A stretch of DNA of 64,000 nucleotides from Hermatobates lingyangjiaoensis. Lineage: Eukaryota; Arthropoda; Insecta; Hemiptera; Hermatobatidae. The notes under the pieces were generated by a model. The model was not told where the DNA came from. It did not search any database and was given only the letters and a program-made list of their open reading frames with translations. The DNA lies in assembly GCA_026182355.1 (NCBI GenBank), contig JAPFBL010000318.1, positions 1-64,000 of the forward strand, in the 5' to 3' direction. Position numbers and translations under genes: made by a program. Shown here piece after piece: positions 60,093-64,000 of this stretch; positions within the stretch are counted from its first letter, which is position 1; every line of letters begins with the position of its first letter.

Positions 60093-61721
60093 ATGTTCAA
60101 ACTACAATATGAAATTGGAAAACAAGACTAAGATCTTTCAACCGGAACAAGGAAAGGTTGAAAGGTTCTTCTGACGAAGCGGTCTTCGTCAGAGTCAAAA
60201 ATTGAACTGATGGGTTGTTGAGTTTTTCGTCAGTTGGGTTTTTGACTTTGACAAAGACCGCTTGTTCCGGTTGAAAGATCTTAGTCTTGTTTCCCATTTC
60301 ATATTGTGGTTTGATTATTGATTATTATTTCACGTGTTTATGTTAAATCTTTATATAGATATATATATCAACGTCCAAACGACAGTAAGAGAGTTAGAAA
60401 AATAGTTAAGGTCTTTCAACCAAAACAAGTGGTTATTAACATACCAATACTTTGACCAATCCGACTTGCTTTGGTTGAAATATTTTAGTAATTTTTTTGA
60501 TTTTCGTATTATGGTTTAAACGTTGATTTTTATTTCACATGTTTACTGTGATATCTTAGGGAATGAGATTATTCGACTAGTCAACGCTCTGATCGGAGTT
60601 AGATTCAACTGGTGACCAGTTGATGAGGACCGTTACTTGGTCACAAAAACATTTGGACTTTCGTACTGTTACAGCATAATAAATGCGTTGACGTATTTAT
60701 CTATATTTCAGTGTATGTTTTCACTAACTTTTCACCGATATTTTCACAGACACAAACTAATAGCGGTTAAGTCAAACTGAGAAAAGTCAATAATTGATTG
60801 TATCCCTATTTATAAGCTTTATTGGTTACTACTTTTTATGCTTAATATCAATCGATTCCCTTTAGTAATGATTACCTCATTCCAACACTTGTATGTTAAT
60901 CAACCCCTAGGAAGTTGGACCAGTATTGATATGGACTACACTTCTAGGCCACTGTCGATCCCAATTTAATATTTATAAAAATATAAAACACAAAATGGGA
61001 ACACGTCTGAAGTTATCATACTTAAGCACACTTCCTGGAGTGTATATATACATGCCCAAAGTACTTTTTATTAATGTTAAATTAAAAATTATTAAATATT
61101 CATATTTTAAGTCTATTCTATTTTAATAACTAAACTTCAATAAATCTTTTATACTTCACTATAAGAGAAACCCTAAAATGAAAATTTATACATTATTTTT
61201 CTGTATAAAATAATGATTTTTCAAAGGAATATAACATATATAAAATAATCAATAGAAATTATTTTTTATAATATTAACAAATAATACTTTAAAATTTAAA
61301 TATAGTACAAAATATTTGAAAGAGTTAAAGGAAAGTGTGTTCTTTTTTCTCTTTCAACAGTTGGGTAATTAATAGGATTTTTAATTCAAAATGGTAACTT
61401 TAGGAAATGAAATTAAGTTGAAACTTGACCGAGGCATTTAAAATATCAATCCTGTTGTTTATAAAGTGGAGTGATAATTAAATTAAAATTTTTGGTGATA
61501 ATAGAGGCAGTTCTTTAAATCCGCAGGAGGGAGTTTTAATATTTAATTAGTTCTTACAAAGTTAGTATATATTTCAAGAGAATGACTGATAATTTTAAAT
61601 CGATTTGACTTTTTAAAAGCCTCTTTTTGGGATAAGTAAAAATTTATAATTGATTTAATCAACTATTGCAATTATAAATTAATTTTATTTTAACCTTCTG
61701 ATATACCTCACAACTTGTTAG

Positions 61722-61868
61722 TAGAGTCGTTCAACCGGTTTCGTATAGACTGCAGTCCAATTCGAAGAGGCAGCCTATTTAAAACCGATCAGACGACTCC
61801 ATTGCCAAAGTTACGAAGTTTGTCGGCTTTTTATGATAAAATACATACATTGGAAAAGTATGATAAAT
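61722..61868 (+). CDS. Candidate last exon, unidentified
   Basis: The open frame reads ESFNRFRIDCSPIRRGSL, then FKTDQTTPLPKLRSLSAF and YDKIHTLEKYDK before TGA. The frame extends upstream to TAA at about 61692, with a possible acceptor CTTGTTAG at 61714-61721. The segment contrasts with very AT-rich DNA on both sides. SPIRRGS resembles a phosphorylation-type motif, but no domain was recognised. Confidence 0.35.
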
Positions 61869-62276
61869 GAGGTTGGAGAATTGACAGAAGGGATGGTTTT
61901 CTATGATGTTCTATAATACAATACATATTTGAGAAAAACTTACAATTTATATTTTTATAAATTATATTTAAAAAATAAGGGGACTATAACTCCGAAATAA
62001 TAAATTTAAATATTTGATCTAAATGCAGAACTCGATTTTAATCCGAATCTATATTCAAAAAAATGAAAGCAAAAAAATCAGAGTACTGGAATGGATATAC
62101 AAATTGATTTTTTTTTTTGATATACTCGTATTTAACTGGAATCTATATTTAATCGATTCCAAAGATCTGGGTAAAACAATAGCACATAAAAAAAGGATGA
62201 TCATTCTCTTGATAAATACCAGAAGTAAGTCTGAAAGTAGTGCGAATTGCTTGGAAGGAATGGTTAGGCTTTCGTA

Positions 62277-62493
62277 TTACGACCAGGAGAGGAGGAGGAA
62301 GGCGACAAGTGCCAGCATAGGGAATGGCAGTAAAGAGGGCGCTGTGGCCGAACTCCAACCACACTCTAGATCAGATTTGAACAACCTTAACAAAGCCTTC
62401 TGGTCGTTACTGCATTTAGTCTCTCTTGAGTCTTCAGAGAAGTCTTTTCTAGGATAATAGTTTCTCATTTTTCTTTGCCAAGTCTCTAACCAT
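62277..62493 (-). CDS. Last exon of a probable GPI-anchored surface protein
   Basis: On the minus strand a strong acceptor (a run of about ten T, then CCAG) leads into WLETWQRKMRNYYPRKDF, SEDSRETKCSNDQKALLR, LFKSDLECGWSSATAPS and the tail LLPFPMLALVAFLLLSWS before TAA. A small-residue cluster (SSA), a short polar spacer and a terminal hydrophobic stretch of about 16 residues with nothing after it form a typical GPI-attachment signal. The protein would sit on the outer cell surface. Two cysteines lie in the exon. The family cannot be named from this exon alone. Earlier exons would lie beyond 62493. A shorter competing frame on the + strand is open but has no comparable splice site or tail. Confidence 0.6.
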
Positions 62494-63715
62494 CTGGAAA
62501 AAAAAATATCAAAACATCTTTATTGAAGTTTATGTTTGATAATTATAATAATAATGTCACATGTAAAATAATCGAGATTTATGAGTAGTAGTTTCTTTTC
62601 TCTCTTTTCCATAGGTAACTTTAATTATATATATAATTATATAGTATATGTAACAACGTTACAAAAGTTATATACATTGTACATTCTGCATCAATCTTTA
62701 AAAGATAATTTTTCTGTACAGAGCTAAACCTCTTCTGTTATTGTAAGTACTACTCCCTTTTAAGATATTTCACTAGTTTAAACATAGGAAAAATTGGAGT
62801 GATTCTTCCTTTTACCTTAATGGTTTTTCCAGTTGGGAAGTTATTCTAAACTTTAACAATTTAGAATAAGTTACCCAATTTATCCTTCTTTTTCTTTCAT
62901 CTCGTCTAACTTGAAACAACCCTATTTCATGTATGTATTAGTGGAAATGTCTCAACCTTACAAGTATAATTTCCTTTATCTCTCCCAAGTCTCCTAGTAC
63001 TGATAAGCGAAAGTAACTATATGGACACTGCAGTTGCCCAACTTGTTTTATTATTATTAAAACTAATTCAAGTCCCTCCATCATTCCCTTTCTTGCTCAT
63101 AATTCCTACCCTAACTCTATTAGTACCCCTTAAACTTTCCTCCACCATGTATACTGACTGGACTGATTTATACATCAGTTGGCTCCAACTAAGTTAAATC
63201 TTCTTTTCAATTTTCGAATGGCTTCCATCAATCAGCGCAGTAACCTTCGTGTCCATTCGAATTTGCATTAAATCAGTTCTATTTACGTTGCTGTTATTAA
63301 ATTATTAACCATGTCCCTATTTCTAACATTCATATTACCAAAATGGTTTCAGAAAAGGCATACATTTTCTCTCTTGATGCCAGATCACCTCTCTAGCTCA
63401 ATTATTACCATTGAAATTTTCCATATGATTATTTATTTTTTTTATTTATATTTTTTATATTAATTTATTAATTTTATTTGTTATATGTTTTATATTATCA
63501 TATTTTTTATCTTTTGTTCCTTTTTTTTTCACTTGCGTATAATACATATTAATTATTATTTTATACGTTCTATTTTCTCATTTATGTCTGTAGAACTATA
63601 ATTTTGATTTTCATGTATATTCATTTTTATTGTTTTCTTTTTTTTTTGTTTACTTATTTGTTTTCATATTTTCTCTTCATCTGTTTTATATTCCTTTTTT
63701 GTCTCTTTTCACTAG

Positions 63716-63804
63716 ATGGAAGACTTGATTGGTATATGCTAATTATGGACTTGCATATTATGAGTAGCTCAGCAATGCCTTGTCACCATCAGACCTACAA
63801 CTGA
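63716..63804 (+). CDS. Candidate last exon near the window edge
   Basis: A long T-rich tract ending TCTCTTTTCACTAG precedes 29 codons reading DGRLDWYMLIMDLHIMSSSA, then MPCHHQTYN and TGA. The pyrimidine tract is unusually long and the frame is clean, but the exon is short and no family is recognised. Confidence 0.3.
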
Positions 63805-64000
63805 TGTTGGTGGATGTTTTCATATTTGTTTGTTATATAAGTTTTATTTATCTATTTTTTTACATATATTACACACAGACCAACATACATATGCACACAC
63901 ATGCACACACACACTAATTGCAAACACACACACACACACTATATGCTATATTTTCAAAAAAAAAAAAAGACATTGTAATTATATTGAACTTGTTATGTCT

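Noticed and set aside
62023..62457. 144-codon + strand open frame
   Set aside because: Its better half is the reverse of a minus-strand exon that has a strong acceptor and a coherent GPI-like end. The + strand frame lacks a convincing splice site and its first half is low-complexity AT.
1..64000. CRISPR arrays, tRNA or rRNA genes
   Set aside because: Tandem arrays here lack unique spacers. tRNA-like A and B boxes all belong to SINE heads without a full cloverleaf. No rRNA sequence was recognised.

Overview
The window looks like AT-rich nuclear DNA from an animal, most likely an arthropod. It has spliced genes with GT-AG introns, many degenerate transposons, and SINEs with tRNA-like heads. 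One SINE tail carries a short (TTAGG)n run, and the first coding exon of an outspread/MPRIP homologue is present. No bacterial-style operons are seen. A chelicerate (for example horseshoe-crab-like) is possible, but the sequence alone does not settle the species.

The one gene that can be followed from start to stop is ORC5, subunit 5 of the origin recognition complex, on the + strand at 29478-45184. Eight exons join in a consistent frame to 423 codons, close to the 435 residues of human ORC5. Its introns are packed with repeats: SINEs, an inverted Penelope-like pair, a 137-153 bp tandem array next to a mariner transposase remnant, a non-LTR retrotransposon tail, and a hAT-like fragment. A 31-bp minisatellite of 22 units copies the exon 7 / intron 7 boundary, splice donor included.

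Other genes are seen only as single exons. The first coding exon of an outspread/MPRIP homologue lies on the - strand at 13605-13733, with a probable 5'UTR exon just upstream. Last exons of unidentified genes are proposed at 15898-15956 (-), 18330-18463 (+), 18668-18861 (-), 45953-46083 (+), 51633-51733 (+), 55565-55716 (+), 56202-56468 (-), 61722-61868 (+), 62277-62493 (-, with a GPI-anchor-like tail) and 63716-63804 (+). The pair at 18.3-18.9 kb is convergent. These calls rest on splice sites, open frames and codon composition rather than recognised homology, except for outspread.

Layout: 0-13 kb holds SINEs, a degenerate ~18-20 bp repeat, a 102-bp satellite and several fold-back elements. 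14.4-15.8 kb is a Helitron carrying the end of a Rep/helicase gene. 18-29 kb is mostly AT-rich, with a ~330-bp tandem repeat at 21.2-23.3 kb whose units look like duplicated exons. 29.5-45.2 kb is ORC5. 46.4-54.2 kb contains a 2-kb duplicated block, Tc1/mariner-type TIR elements, two more Helitron copies and a SINE-head array. 54.9-60.6 kb has more fold-back elements, a hAT-like element and AT microsatellites.

The most unusual signal is a motif that recurs about twenty times: CTGANGA, one extra base, a short stem-loop, then GAA followed by a self-complementary run. It fits the core of a type I hammerhead ribozyme with an extra base after A9. It sits in fold-back elements beside AT microsatellites, and three elements also carry the start of a Penelope-like ORF. 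Penelope-like elements are known to carry hammerhead ribozymes.
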